Shown here: positions 9,052 through 18,204 of the stretch, one piece after another
How positions within the stretch are numbered: position 1 is the stretch's first letter
Layout of the letters: every line of letters begins with the position of its first letter
Origin: FEN-1350 sp964643355
GTDB lineage: Bacteria > Planctomycetota > Phycisphaerae > Sedimentisphaerales > Anaerohalosphaeraceae
Direction of reading: 5' to 3'
DNA length: 64,000 nt
NCBI GenBank assembly: GCA_964643355.1
Contig: CAZXPW010000003.1
Location: 62,001 to 126,000, forward strand
The notes under the pieces: model-generated
Databases searched by the model: none
What the model saw: only the letters and a program-made list of their open reading frames with translations
What the model was told of the DNA's origin: nothing
Program-made: the position numbers and the translations under genes

Positions 9052-10170
9052 GTGAATCTCGTCTTGTCAAAACTCTCGTTGGCTCAAAATTGGATGTCGC
9101 CCGCCGTCTCCAAGCTCAAGGTCAAATCCACGGATCTGATCCTGTTTACGACGCAATTGTCGATTATGCTCGAAAGCGGCGTGGTTCTCAGCGACGCACT
9201 CGAAGCGATTTCAGAGCAGGAACGCTCCGGTATTTTCAAAGCCGTCATCAAAGACATTGCCGAGCGAATCAAAAACGGCGACAGTTTCTCCGTGGCGTTG
9301 GCCAATTACCCGCGGATTTTCAATTCCATGTTTATCAGTATGGTCAAGGCCTCGGAAGCGTCGGGGAAAATGCCGGAAATGCTGGAGGTTCTGGGGGGAT
9401 ACCTTACCGCGGAGGCCGAAACCCGCAAACAAATCAAAGGGGCCATGATTTATCCGTTCATCATGCTGCTGATGGCCACGGCGGCCACCGGTTCGCTGAT
9501 GTTTTTCGTATTGCCGCGGTTTTCCAAGATTTATGAGGCCCGCGGGGCGTCGCTGCCCAAGCTGACGCAAATTCTGGTCAATTTCAGCGGGATGTTGGGC
9601 GATTTGCGAATCATGGTGTCGGCGCTGTTCACTTTTGGTGCGATGTACTTTCTGGTGCAACTGTGGCGTCAAACGCTGTCCGGTCAGAAGATTTTTGATT
9701 GGTTTAAGGTTCGCTGCCCCATCCTGGGCACGATGTTTATTGATACCGTCATGACCCGGGCGATGCGCATTATGGCGACGATGGTCAACACCGGCGTCAG
9801 TCTCCTTGAAGCGATCGATGTGGTCCAGTCCTCCTGCGAAAACTATTACTTTCGCACGCTATGGTTATCGACGGACGCCAGGATCCGCGATGGGTATCAA
9901 TTCTCGGATTCCATCATCCTCTCCCCCTATCATACTCTCGTTGCCTCTCCGATTATCCAGATGTTACGAGCGGGCGAAAAATCGGGCCAGATCGGATCCG
10001 TATGCGACAAAATATCTATTTTCTATCAAAAAAAGCTTCAGAATTCAATTCGCATCGTGACCTCTCTTATTGAACCGTTGATGATTGTGATTATGGGTAT
10101 CGTCATCGGCACGATCGCGATCGCCCTGTTGTTGCCGGTATTTCGGATCTCCAGCATTATGGCCCATTAA
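9052..10170 (+). CDS. GspF/PilC-family inner-membrane platform protein
   Basis: 372 residues from a GTG start with GGAG seven bases upstream, four bases after the ATPase stop; an ATG at 9094 is the alternative. Two T2SF domains are visible. The first starts at STDLILFTTQLSIMLESGV and runs to KQIKGAMIYPFIML, the second from RAMRIMATMVNTGVSLLEAI. Three hydrophobic segments are present (about 140-165, 190-215 and near the C-terminus, MIVIMGIVIGTIAIALLLPV). The protein forms the membrane platform turned by the GspE/PilB motor. It lacks the N-terminal Tyr-rich segment (P-x-F-x-Y) found in the second GspF of this window. Confidence 0.93.
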   Translation: MNLVLSKLSLAQNWMSPAVSKLKVKSTDLILFTTQLSIMLESGVVLSDALEAISEQERSGIFKAVIKDIAERIKNGDSFSVALANYPRIFNSMFISMVKASEASGKMPEMLEVLGGYLTAEAETRKQIKGAMIYPFIMLLMATAATGSLMFFVLPRFSKIYEARGASLPKLTQILVNFSGMLGDLRIMVSALFTFGAMYFLVQLWRQTLSGQKIFDWFKVRCPILGTMFIDTVMTRAMRIMATMVNTGVSLLEAIDVVQSSCENYYFRTLWLSTDARIRDGYQFSDSIILSPYHTLVASPIIQMLRAGEKSGQIGSVCDKISIFYQKKLQNSIRIVTSLIEPLMIVIMGIVIGTIAIALLLPVFRISSIMAH

Positions 10171-10294
10171 GCCGCGTGCGCATCGAACCTGCGGCGGTTG
10201 TGTGGGCGTGTGTAACTCCTTTGTTGGCAAACGATTGCGTTTTTTTATATCGAGAAGGTCAAACAAGATTCATCCGGGATTTATCGTAACGGCC

Positions 10295-10323
10295 TCGAAA
10301 TCCATCGACTCTTTTTGTATAAT
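10295..10323 (+). promoter_or_regulatory. Candidate sigma-70 promoter of the giant LTD/CotH gene
   Basis: TATAAT at 10318-10323 matches the -10 consensus exactly, with TCGAAA (10295-10300, four of six matches) 17 bases upstream. It lies 42 bases before the chosen ATG, in the 195-base gap after the GspF gene. This suggests the giant gene can be transcribed separately from the secretion operon. No convincing terminator was seen in the gap. Confidence 0.5.
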
Positions 10324-10365
10324 CAGATCGCGGGATTGTCGTATCTCGATGATGAAAGAAGGGAT

Positions 10366-13300
10366 ATGCGTGAGGGTAAATGGATCGTTGGGTGGATTGG
10401 GACGATAAGCGTCTGGATCGTTTCTTTTTGTGCGGCGAACTGCCCGGTGGGGGATCTTGACGGAGATTGTACGGTCGATTGGGAGGATTTGGCGTTGTTC
10501 GCTGAGCAATGGCTGGATTCGTCCGACGGCTCGGCGCTTCCCAGCGCCGATCTGGACAACTCCGGTACCGTCAACCTTGTTGACCTTGCGGTTCTGTCCC
10601 AGCACTGGAATGAAACCGCGTATCCCATCGTGATCAATGAATACATGTCCAGCAATCACAACACGATTCCCGACCCGGACGACCCCGATCAGTATCCCGA
10701 TTGGATCGAATTATACAATTTTGGACGAAATTCAATCGATATTGGCGGCTTCTGGATTACCGATGATCCGGATATCCCCAAAAAATTCCGGATTCCCGTC
10801 GGTTTTCCCGACAGAACCACGATCCCGGATGGCGGATTCCTTCTGTTATGGATGGACCGAGACCTTGATCAGGGACCCACTCATATCGACTTCAAGCTCA
10901 GCGTCTCGACTTCCGAATTCGTCGGCCTCTATGATCCCGACGGACGACCGATCGATTCATTGGAAACGATCCCGCTTGGCGAGGATGTTTCCTACGGCCG
11001 AGCTCCGGATGGGGATACGACATGGCGGCTTTTCGATCCCCAGGCCGGTCCGCAACCCACGCCGGGAATATCCAACGGCTCGGTGGAGGATGACGACAAA
11101 ATCCTGATTTCGGAGATCATGTATCACCCCTACAATAGCGCCCATCCGCTGGTTGAGGACATCCGCGAGGAATTCTTCGAGTTGTTCAATTCCGGGGATC
11201 GCCCGGTCCGCCTGGCCGGCTGGCGAACCACCCGCGGGGTTGACTTTGCCTTTCCCGATGTGACGATTCAACCGGAATCCTATTTGGTTGTCGCGGCGGA
11301 TGTCGAGATTTTCCAAATCAAATATCCGTCTGTTGCGAATGTCGTCGGTGGATGGGTCGGGCGCCTGAGCAACTCGGGCGAAACGCTCGAACTGACGAAT
11401 GCCCGCGGTCGTGTCATCGATTCGGTTCGTTATTCCGACGAAGGCGACTGGTCCGTCCGTTTCCTCGGTCCGGTCGAGCTGAACCATCGCGGGTGGGAAT
11501 GGTCTGGACTAACAGACGGAGAAGGCCGATCGCTCGAGGTCCGCAACCTGTCGATGACCAACGAATTCGGTCAGAATTGGACCGCAAGCCAGATCGAGGG
11601 AGGAACGCCCGGCCGGGCCAATTCGACCTACCTCGACAACATCGCCCCGATGATTCTCGATGTGGCCCATTTTCCGGTTATTCCGAAACCGACCGAGTCG
11701 GTTACCGTGTCGGCCCGGATTCTCGATGAACGGACCGATGGCCTGTCCGTCCGGCTTCGATATCGGCGGGACACCTCTTCTTATCTGGGTGTCGGGGTTT
11801 ATCCGACCTACGATCCGGCCAGCTATACGATTGTCGATATGTTGGACGACGGGACACAGGGGGATGGCGTCGCAGGAGACGGAATCTATGGAGCGAGGAT
11901 TCCGCCGATGGCAAATATGGCTGTCGTTGAATTCTTTGTGGAAGCACGCGACAATAGGGACGCCACGAGAACCTGGCCGGCGCCGTGCCTGATCGACAAT
12001 GTCCCCCAACAGGTCGCCAACCTTTTGTATCAGGTGGATTCGTCGTTCGATTCGTCCGTCTGGACTGCGGGACAACAACCGATCTATTACCTGATTATGA
12101 CCGAGATGGAACGCGGTCGGCTGGCGTATATCGGAAGCCACAGCACCACATCCGGCCCCGATTCGCAGATGAACGGAACTTTCATCAGCCGCGACGGCGT
12201 CGATTTAAAATACCGTTACTCGGTCGGGATTCGGAATCGCGGACACGGATCGCGCAACGGTCCGCCCAACAACTTTCATATCAATTTTCCTCACGATCGA
12301 ACCTGGAACGGCGTCGGCGCGATCAATTTCAATTGCCGCTACACGCACGCGCAGATGATCGGGCGGGCGATCTTTGCGATGGCCGGAATGGTCGCCGCGG
12401 ATACCGAGGCGGCCCAGCTTCGGGTCAACGGGGCCAACCTGGCTGCGGCCTATCCGGGCAGTCCGATGTACGGCGTCTATGTTCGGCTGGAGGCGTTCGA
12501 CGGCGATTTCGCCGCCAGGCATTTCCCGACAGACTCCAACGGAAATCTATACTCCTGTTTCCGGGACAATGGCGAGGCCGAGTTGACCTACGACGGCGAT
12601 AATCCCGATACCTATCGCAATCGATACTTCAAGGAAAGCAACACATCCCAGGATGACTGGACGGATTTGATCCACATGCTGGATGTGTTAAACAATGCCC
12701 CCGATCCCGATTATCTGCGGGAAGTCGGCAAGGTTGTGAATGTGCGGCAGTGGATCCATTATCTGGCCCTCGATTCGTTGCTGGGAAATTATGAAACGGG
12801 ATTGAATATGGGGATCGGCGACGATTACTTTCTGTACTGCGGAATTGCCGATCCGCGATTCGTGCTGATTCCACACGACTTGGATACGATCCTGTGGGAA
12901 GGGAACTCCCACGGGAATATCACGCAAAGCATCTTTTCCGTGATTCTGGGCGCCGGCAGCGGCAATGGAGTCAAGGGACTGGAACGATTCTTAAAACATC
13001 CGGATATCGCGCCGCTGTATTTTGAGGCCTTCCTGGATCATCTCGACGGGGTATTCAATCCGCAGACAATGGATCCCTTGCTCGATCGGGTGGTCGGAGG
13101 ATTTGCTCCAACCCGCGTGGCCTCCATGAAGCAGTATGTACGGGATCGAACCGCTGCGGTATTGGATCAGATTCCGCGGGCGATCACCATAACCACGGCC
13201 GTCAACGCGCAGACGGGGTATATCCATACGGCAACCGATGCGATATCTCTGGGGGGAAAAGCCCATGCGATCCGGACGCGACGAATCGCCGTAAACGGCC

Positions 13301-16300
13301 GGCCTGCTGCCTGGACAGCCTGGCAGGCGAACTGGTCAATCGGCTATCCCGGATTGCGGCCGGGGTTGAATCGGATGGTTATCCAGGCCTTCGACGCCTC
13401 CGACACGGAATTCGAAAGAGCCAGCATTGATGTCTGGTACGACGACGGACCGATGACCCCCAAGAGCGGTTCGCTGCTGAACGACGAAGTGTGGACGGTT
13501 GCGAATGGGCCTTATCAGATTACGGCCACGGTGACCGTGCCTGCGGGACGGACGCTGACCATCGAACCGGGAACCACCGTGTTTTTTGATCCGGCGGCAG
13601 GGTTGATTGTGGAGGGACGCTTGGTCGCTGTCGGCGAAGATTTTGCGCGGATTCGGTTAAATCATCTGCCCGGACAGGATCATTGGCAGAGCGTATCCTT
13701 CCTGGACACTCATGAAGACAATCGGTTGAAGTATGTCGATTTTGAGTTTGGCGGGAATCAAACCAGGAAAATGGTCGTCGAGAATTCGCGTATCGTAATG
13801 GATTTTGTAACTTTCCGCGGGACCTCGACGACGGTTTTGGAGTTGACTTATCCTCAGGCGGTGATCCGAAACACGGTCTTTCCATCGGTCGGCCAGGCCG
13901 AACCGATTCATGGGACCGGATTGAACGCGACGGACTATCTGATCTTTGATCAATGTACCTTCGGGCAGACCCTTGGCTATAACGACACAATCGACTTTGC
14001 AGGCGGCAAGCGGCCGGGAAACATCTTCCAGGTTTATAACAGTGTATTTCTGGGAGGCGGCGACGATGGTCCCGATCTGGATACCACGGACGCTCATATC
14101 GAAGGCAATCTATTCACCGGATTTCACCACACCACCGGTGGCGATAGCACCAGCAACTGTATCGCTACCGGAGAGGGTGCCGAAGTCTGTATCGTTCGAA
14201 ATGTCTTCCAGGACAGCGATCACGCGATCTTGTACAAGGAAGATGTTTATGGATGGGTTCAGAATAATACCTTCGAAAATATCGGGATTGCCGCAGTGAG
14301 TTTTGGCGAGCCCTATCGCAATCCCCCGCGGGCGCCGGGGCGCGGGACTTACATGGACAGCAATATTTTCTGGAATACTACGGCTATTTGGGAGCATTAT
14401 TTCGATACGCCCCTGGATTACGGTCCGACCGGTCCGGTATATGTATATCGTTCGCTTCTTCCGTCGGTGTGGCATTCGCTGGGTTCGGGAAATATTGACG
14501 CATCGCCGCAATTTGTCCGCGAATTTGATGATCTTCATCTGAGGCCCGGTTCAGCCGGAGTCCAAACGGGGGCCAATGATCTCGACATGGGTGCCTATGT
14601 CCCGGCGGGGGCGTCCGTCTCGGGAGAACCGGGCCCCGTTACCTGGACAACGGAGGCCCATCTGACGGTTGGAGGGCCTGGAATTACCCATTACAAATAT
14701 CGTATCGTGGACAATGGAATTCCCGGTCAATGGAGTGGCGAGATTTCCCTGCCGATCCATGCGGGGGATTTCCCCGCCGATCCGGATGCGATTTTGGGGT
14801 CGATTCACCTGACCGGTCTGCAGAATGGGCATTCGTATCGAGTGGATGTTCGGGGCAAAAACTCGGCGGGATTGTGGCAGGGCGAACCCTACGGGGACAC
14901 CGGCTTTGTTGTTCCGGGTTTGCTGGAGGGAAATCCTTCCAGGACTTGGAAGGTGGATACCGGTTTTCGCGGGCTCGTGGTCAATGAGGTTCTGGCCCGG
15001 AATGCCGGAACGCTTCTTTATCAGGGCGGGTATCCGAATCTGATCGAATTGTATTATGACGCCCCGGGAACCGCCCCGTTGGAACTGGGCGGGATGAAGA
15101 TCACCGACGGGGGCTCGACGGTTAATCAGTATATTCTTCCGACCGGTACGACGATTATGCCGGGGGGATATTTGGTGTTACGGGCCGATACCGATTACGC
15201 ATCGCCGGGGATCCACCTTGGATTTTTCCTGAATGGCGAAGGCGATGCGGTGAAGTTGTATGATGCAAGCGGCGAATGGATTGACGGCGTCGAATTCGGT
15301 TTTCAAACGGCCGGAAAGTCGATCGGACGGATCGGCCCAGAGGGCCAGTGGGCCCTGTGCAAACCGACCTTTGGCCAGCCGAACCGGGTTCAGCCGGTTC
15401 GGGAACCCCGGCGATTGCGGATCAACGAGTGGTTCACTCATGGCGAAGTCCGATTCGCGGACGATTTTCTGGAATTATACAATCCGGAAGAGATACCTGT
15501 ACGGATCGACGGCATTTGTCTGACAGATAATCCGTTCTCCCAGCCGACCAAGTATCGATTGCCCGCGTTGAGTTTTATTGGATCGCGGGAATGCATTGTG
15601 TTCTGGAGCCGATCGGGCGGAAACGCCAACGATCTGAATTTTAATCTGCAGACCGAAAGCGGCCAGATTGCTTTGCTGGACGCCGATGGACAGTTGATCG
15701 ATGCCGTGATTTATCCCGATCAAACGGTGGATATCTCGCAGGGACGGACTCCGGATGGGTCGGATACGATGGCTTTCTTTTCCGTCCCGACGCCGGGCGT
15801 GAGCAATCCGCAGACGCCGACGGTGGTATCCGTCACGACGACACTGATTCCGGAAGACGCAGCCAAACGGGTCTTAATTCCGACGAAGGCCGTGGACTCG
15901 GCGTGGAAAGGCGGTTCGTGGTTTGACGATAGCGAATGGAACAGCGGGCTATTTATATCCGGAAAAGCGGGTGGCGTTGGGTATGAGGAAAATCCGGACG
16001 CCACGATCAATTTCATGGATCTAATCAGTTACGATATTCAGTCGATGAAGAGTGTTCCGACGGGAAGTTGTTACATTCGAGTTCCGTTTTGGCTGACGGC
16101 CGAACAGATTGCATCGATTCAGCGGTTGAACCTGAAGATTCGCCGCGATGACGCGTTTATCGCGTATGTGAACGGCATTGCGGTTGCACAGAGTACGAAC
16201 ATTCCCGCCAACCCGGCGTGGAATTCCTACGCATCCGGAAGCGGACCGAGCGATTCGACGGCACGACAACTGGCCGACAATCCGATTTCGGATGAGACCG

Positions 16301-16923
16301 TCTTGCAAGCCCTGAAGATCGGCGAGAATATTCTGGCGATTCATGGGATGGACGTTTCCGGCAGCACCGATATGCTTATTTCCTTTGTTCTGGACATTGT
16401 AACACGGCATACCGAAGGGGGGAATGATATGGCGTTGTTGGAGGCGCTGATGGACGGGCTTCGCATTACCGAGTTGATGTATCATCCGGCCTCCGACGGA
16501 GTAGAATTTATTGAACTGAAAAATGTCGGTGAACAACCGCTGAATCTCAATGGGGTTCGATTCCTCGACGGAATCGAATATGAATTTCACTCCCGGATTC
16601 TGGAACCCGGGCAATTCCTGATTGTCGCTCCGAATGTTCCGGCGTTTCAGTCCCGATACGGGACAGGAATCGCCGTGGTCGGGCCATACGCGGGCGTATT
16701 ACGAGATCGCGGCGAGCCGATTGCGCTTTCCCTACCCGATCCATATCCAGCTGCGATTCTCCGGTTTCATTATCGCCCGGACTGGTATCCTTTAACCGGC
16801 GGCGGGGGGTATTCCTTGGTGGTCCGGGACGAACTTGCGCCGGCCTGGATTTGGGATCATATGGAAGGATGGCGGATCAGTACCCATAGTGGCGGATCGC
16901 CGGGAAGGGATGATTCTGAGTAA
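10366..16923 (+). CDS. Giant secreted dockerin-like / LTD / CotH / beta-helix protein
   Basis: 2185 residues; start chosen at the ATG preceded by GAAGGG, which gives a signal peptide (about 1-25). In order: an Asp-rich dockerin-like pair (about 29-85, DLDGDCTVDWEDL and ADLDNSGTVNLVDL, likely Ca binding); a lamin-tail domain (about 88-230, VINEYMSSN); a second LTD (about 246-370, ILISEIMYHPYN); a CotH kinase-like region (about 575-940, HDLDTILW near 837); a parallel beta-helix (about 1030-1405); a fibronectin-III-like part; two more LTDs (from about 1540 and 1684); a jelly-roll-like segment (about 1835-2010, DDAFIAYVNG); and a fifth LTD (about 2030-2150, RITELMYHPASDG). There is no C-terminal membrane anchor, so it is probably secreted. 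Related planctomycete proteins are uncharacterised. Its place after the GspE-GspF genes makes it a candidate cargo. Confidence 0.85.
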   Translation: MREGKWIVGWIGTISVWIVSFCAANCPVGDLDGDCTVDWEDLALFAEQWLDSSDGSALPSADLDNSGTVNLVDLAVLSQHWNETAYPIVINEYMSSNHNTIPDPDDPDQYPDWIELYNFGRNSIDIGGFWITDDPDIPKKFRIPVGFPDRTTIPDGGFLLLWMDRDLDQGPTHIDFKLSVSTSEFVGLYDPDGRPIDSLETIPLGEDVSYGRAPDGDTTWRLFDPQAGPQPTPGISNGSVEDDDKILISEIMYHPYNSAHPLVEDIREEFFELFNSGDRPVRLAGWRTTRGVDFAFPDVTIQPESYLVVAADVEIFQIKYPSVANVVGGWVGRLSNSGETLELTNARGRVIDSVRYSDEGDWSVRFLGPVELNHRGWEWSGLTDGEGRSLEVRNLSMTNEFGQNWTASQIEGGTPGRANSTYLDNIAPMILDVAHFPVIPKPTESVTVSARILDERTDGLSVRLRYRRDTSSYLGVGVYPTYDPASYTIVDMLDDGTQGDGVAGDGIYGARIPPMANMAVVEFFVEARDNRDATRTWPAPCLIDNVPQQVANLLYQVDSSFDSSVWTAGQQPIYYLIMTEMERGRLAYIGSHSTTSGPDSQMNGTFISRDGVDLKYRYSVGIRNRGHGSRNGPPNNFHINFPHDRTWNGVGAINFNCRYTHAQMIGRAIFAMAGMVAADTEAAQLRVNGANLAAAYPGSPMYGVYVRLEAFDGDFAARHFPTDSNGNLYSCFRDNGEAELTYDGDNPDTYRNRYFKESNTSQDDWTDLIHMLDVLNNAPDPDYLREVGKVVNVRQWIHYLALDSLLGNYETGLNMGIGDDYFLYCGIADPRFVLIPHDLDTILWEGNSHGNITQSIFSVILGAGSGNGVKGLERFLKHPDIAPLYFEAFLDHLDGVFNPQTMDPLLDRVVGGFAPTRVASMKQYVRDRTAAVLDQIPRAITITTAVNAQTGYIHTATDAISLGGKAHAIRTRRIAVNGRPAAWTAWQANWSIGYPGLRPGLNRMVIQAFDASDTEFERASIDVWYDDGPMTPKSGSLLNDEVWTVANGPYQITATVTVPAGRTLTIEPGTTVFFDPAAGLIVEGRLVAVGEDFARIRLNHLPGQDHWQSVSFLDTHEDNRLKYVDFEFGGNQTRKMVVENSRIVMDFVTFRGTSTTVLELTYPQAVIRNTVFPSVGQAEPIHGTGLNATDYLIFDQCTFGQTLGYNDTIDFAGGKRPGNIFQVYNSVFLGGGDDGPDLDTTDAHIEGNLFTGFHHTTGGDSTSNCIATGEGAEVCIVRNVFQDSDHAILYKEDVYGWVQNNTFENIGIAAVSFGEPYRNPPRAPGRGTYMDSNIFWNTTAIWEHYFDTPLDYGPTGPVYVYRSLLPSVWHSLGSGNIDASPQFVREFDDLHLRPGSAGVQTGANDLDMGAYVPAGASVSGEPGPVTWTTEAHLTVGGPGITHYKYRIVDNGIPGQWSGEISLPIHAGDFPADPDAILGSIHLTGLQNGHSYRVDVRGKNSAGLWQGEPYGDTGFVVPGLLEGNPSRTWKVDTGFRGLVVNEVLARNAGTLLYQGGYPNLIELYYDAPGTAPLELGGMKITDGGSTVNQYILPTGTTIMPGGYLVLRADTDYASPGIHLGFFLNGEGDAVKLYDASGEWIDGVEFGFQTAGKSIGRIGPEGQWALCKPTFGQPNRVQPVREPRRLRINEWFTHGEVRFADDFLELYNPEEIPVRIDGICLTDNPFSQPTKYRLPALSFIGSRECIVFWSRSGGNANDLNFNLQTESGQIALLDADGQLIDAVIYPDQTVDISQGRTPDGSDTMAFFSVPTPGVSNPQTPTVVSVTTTLIPEDAAKRVLIPTKAVDSAWKGGSWFDDSEWNSGLFISGKAGGVGYEENPDATINFMDLISYDIQSMKSVPTGSCYIRVPFWLTAEQIASIQRLNLKIRRDDAFIAYVNGIAVAQSTNIPANPAWNSYASGSGPSDSTARQLADNPISDETVLQALKIGENILAIHGMDVSGSTDMLISFVLDIVTRHTEGGNDMALLEALMDGLRITELMYHPASDGVEFIELKNVGEQPLNLNGVRFLDGIEYEFHSRILEPGQFLIVAPNVPAFQSRYGTGIAVVGPYAGVLRDRGEPIALSLPDPYPAAILRFHYRPDWYPLTGGGGYSLVVRDELAPAWIWDHMEGWRISTHSGGSPGRDDSE

Positions 16924-17060
16924 TGGGGCCGACTCTCGGGTCTATCGATACGCATTCGTAACCAAAGCCAGTGTTTCATATCGGGTATCCAATCAATTCA
17001 AAGACCAGCATCGTATTTTCGGCCTTGTCGTTGAATCTTGGTTGAATCTCGAATATTGAG

Positions 17061-17089
17061 TTGACAATTCATTTCGGATCCTGTAACAT
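17061..17089 (+). promoter_or_regulatory. Sigma-70 type promoter for two receiver genes
   Basis: TTGACA (17061-17066) is followed after exactly 17 bases by TAACAT (17084-17089). The predicted transcript would start near 17096 and carry a leader of about 146 bases before the receiver gene at 17242. Confidence 0.65.
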
Positions 17090-17189
17090 GTTCCACTAAG
17101 TAGTGGGGGTACGAAGTCGCCGGGTGGTCCGTGGATTGATCTTGGAATCGGGCTCAACATATCAGTATCCAGGATTGGACCTTGAGTGT

Positions 17190-17214
17190 GATCAAATAGA
17201 ATTCTATTTTGATC
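17190..17214 (+). repeat. Palindrome upstream of receiver gene (operator or leader hairpin)
   Basis: The 25-base segment has arms GATCAAATAGAA and TTCTATTTTGATC that pair fully except for one bulged base, centred on GAATTC. It ends 15 bases before the GGGGAGG ribosome-binding site of the next gene and has no T-run, so it is not a terminator. It could be an operator for a dimeric regulator or a hairpin that affects translation. Confidence 0.6.
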
Positions 17215-17241
17215 GAAACGAATCAATCAGGGGAGGCGCCC

Positions 17242-17685
17242 ATGCGGAAGGAAACGGTGATTCTGATTGCCGAAGATGATGAGGGTCATTATTCTCTGAT
17301 CCGAAAAAACCTTCAACGGGCAGGGGTCGATAATCCCATTTGCCGGTTTCCGGATGGCCAGGCCGTTCTGGATTTTTTGTTCCATCCCGATTCCCGAACT
17401 TCTGACCCGCAGGGCGCTTCCTATTTGTTGTTATTGGATATTCGCATGCCGAAGGTGGACGGGATCGAAGTATTGCAGGCGATCAAACAGGATCCCCGCC
17501 TCAGAGTGATTCCTGTCGTAATGGTTACGACGACCGAGGATCCGATGGAAGTCGATCGATGTCATCAACTGGGTTGTAATTTGTATTTGGCAAAACCCAT
17601 CGACTATGATGCCTTCGTCGATACCATTCGAAAATCCGGCCGTTTGTTTTCCTTTCTGGAGGTTCCCACGCTGGAGGCGGTCTGA
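17242..17685 (+). CDS. Rcp1-like single-domain response regulator
   Basis: 147 residues, start chosen by the GGGGAGG site five bases upstream. The receiver has acidic residues in ILIAEDDEGHYSLI, phospho-acceptor D66 in LLLLDIRMPKVDG, Thr in MVTTTED and the Lys of YLAKPID (about 118). The long loop after helix 2 and the EDDEGH motif resemble the Rcp1 group that partners with phytochrome-like or other hybrid kinases. No kinase gene is adjacent; the closest histidine kinase is in the secretion operon and has its own receiver. Twenty bases separate it from the next receiver-like gene. Confidence 0.88.
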   Translation: MRKETVILIAEDDEGHYSLIRKNLQRAGVDNPICRFPDGQAVLDFLFHPDSRTSDPQGASYLLLLDIRMPKVDGIEVLQAIKQDPRLRVIPVVMVTTTEDPMEVDRCHQLGCNLYLAKPIDYDAFVDTIRKSGRLFSFLEVPTLEAV

Positions 17686-17705
17686 TCCTGGAGGTCAGGA
17701 AGGAT

Positions 17706-18185
17706 ATGAAAACGATTTCAATGATTCTGCTAATATCCAGTCGTCCATCGAATCAGAGTCTTCTGGTCGAAGCGCTTTCCGGCAAAACGGAGGGGTATCA
17801 GGTTGTTTTTTTTGAAGGGATTCAATCGTTTTTGGAAGGATTCAGACAGGAAGAGAGTTCCGTGAATCTGGAACTGCGACCCTGCCTGATTGTGTTGGAT
17901 TGGATTTGTCCCGACGAGGAATGCATCCATACATTACAATGTCTGAAAGAAGATTCCCGAATCAAAAAAATCCCCGTGTTGGTGGTAGCCGAACAGTCGG
18001 ACCCCCGGATCGTCCGGCGATGTTATTCTCTCAACACCGGATTTTATCTGCTCAAACCTTCCGATCCTCAGGGGATACAATCGTTCCTCGACCATATGGG
18101 CCAATTTCTGTCTCTGGACGGCGTCAAATTGCCGCAGCTTCGCCATCGCTGGTCGTCGCTTCCGCTGTCTGCCGTTTCAGAATGA
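17706..18185 (+). CDS. Degenerate receiver-domain protein
   Basis: 159 residues. The fold follows a receiver: a first strand (ISMILLISS), a central Asp in LIVLDWICPDEE, a KKIPVLVVAEQ strand and the conserved Lys in YLLKPSD. The acidic pair that normally binds Mg after strand 1 is missing (ISSRPSN there), so phosphorylation is doubtful. It is probably a pseudo-receiver that works by protein binding. It lies directly after the intact Rcp1-like receiver, most likely in the same transcript. Confidence 0.7.
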   Translation: MKTISMILLISSRPSNQSLLVEALSGKTEGYQVVFFEGIQSFLEGFRQEESSVNLELRPCLIVLDWICPDEECIHTLQCLKEDSRIKKIPVLVVAEQSDPRIVRRCYSLNTGFYLLKPSDPQGIQSFLDHMGQFLSLDGVKLPQLRHRWSSLPLSAVSE

Positions 18186-18204
18186 CGAGTCGAGGCATTG
18201 AAGG

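Larger units (their letters stand above)
16924..17241 (+). other. 318-base intergenic region with promoter and palindrome
   Basis: No coding frame is convincing here. The stretch holds a near-consensus promoter (17061-17089) and an imperfect palindrome (17190-17214), described separately. The base composition is more AT-rich than the neighbouring genes. Confidence 0.6.
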
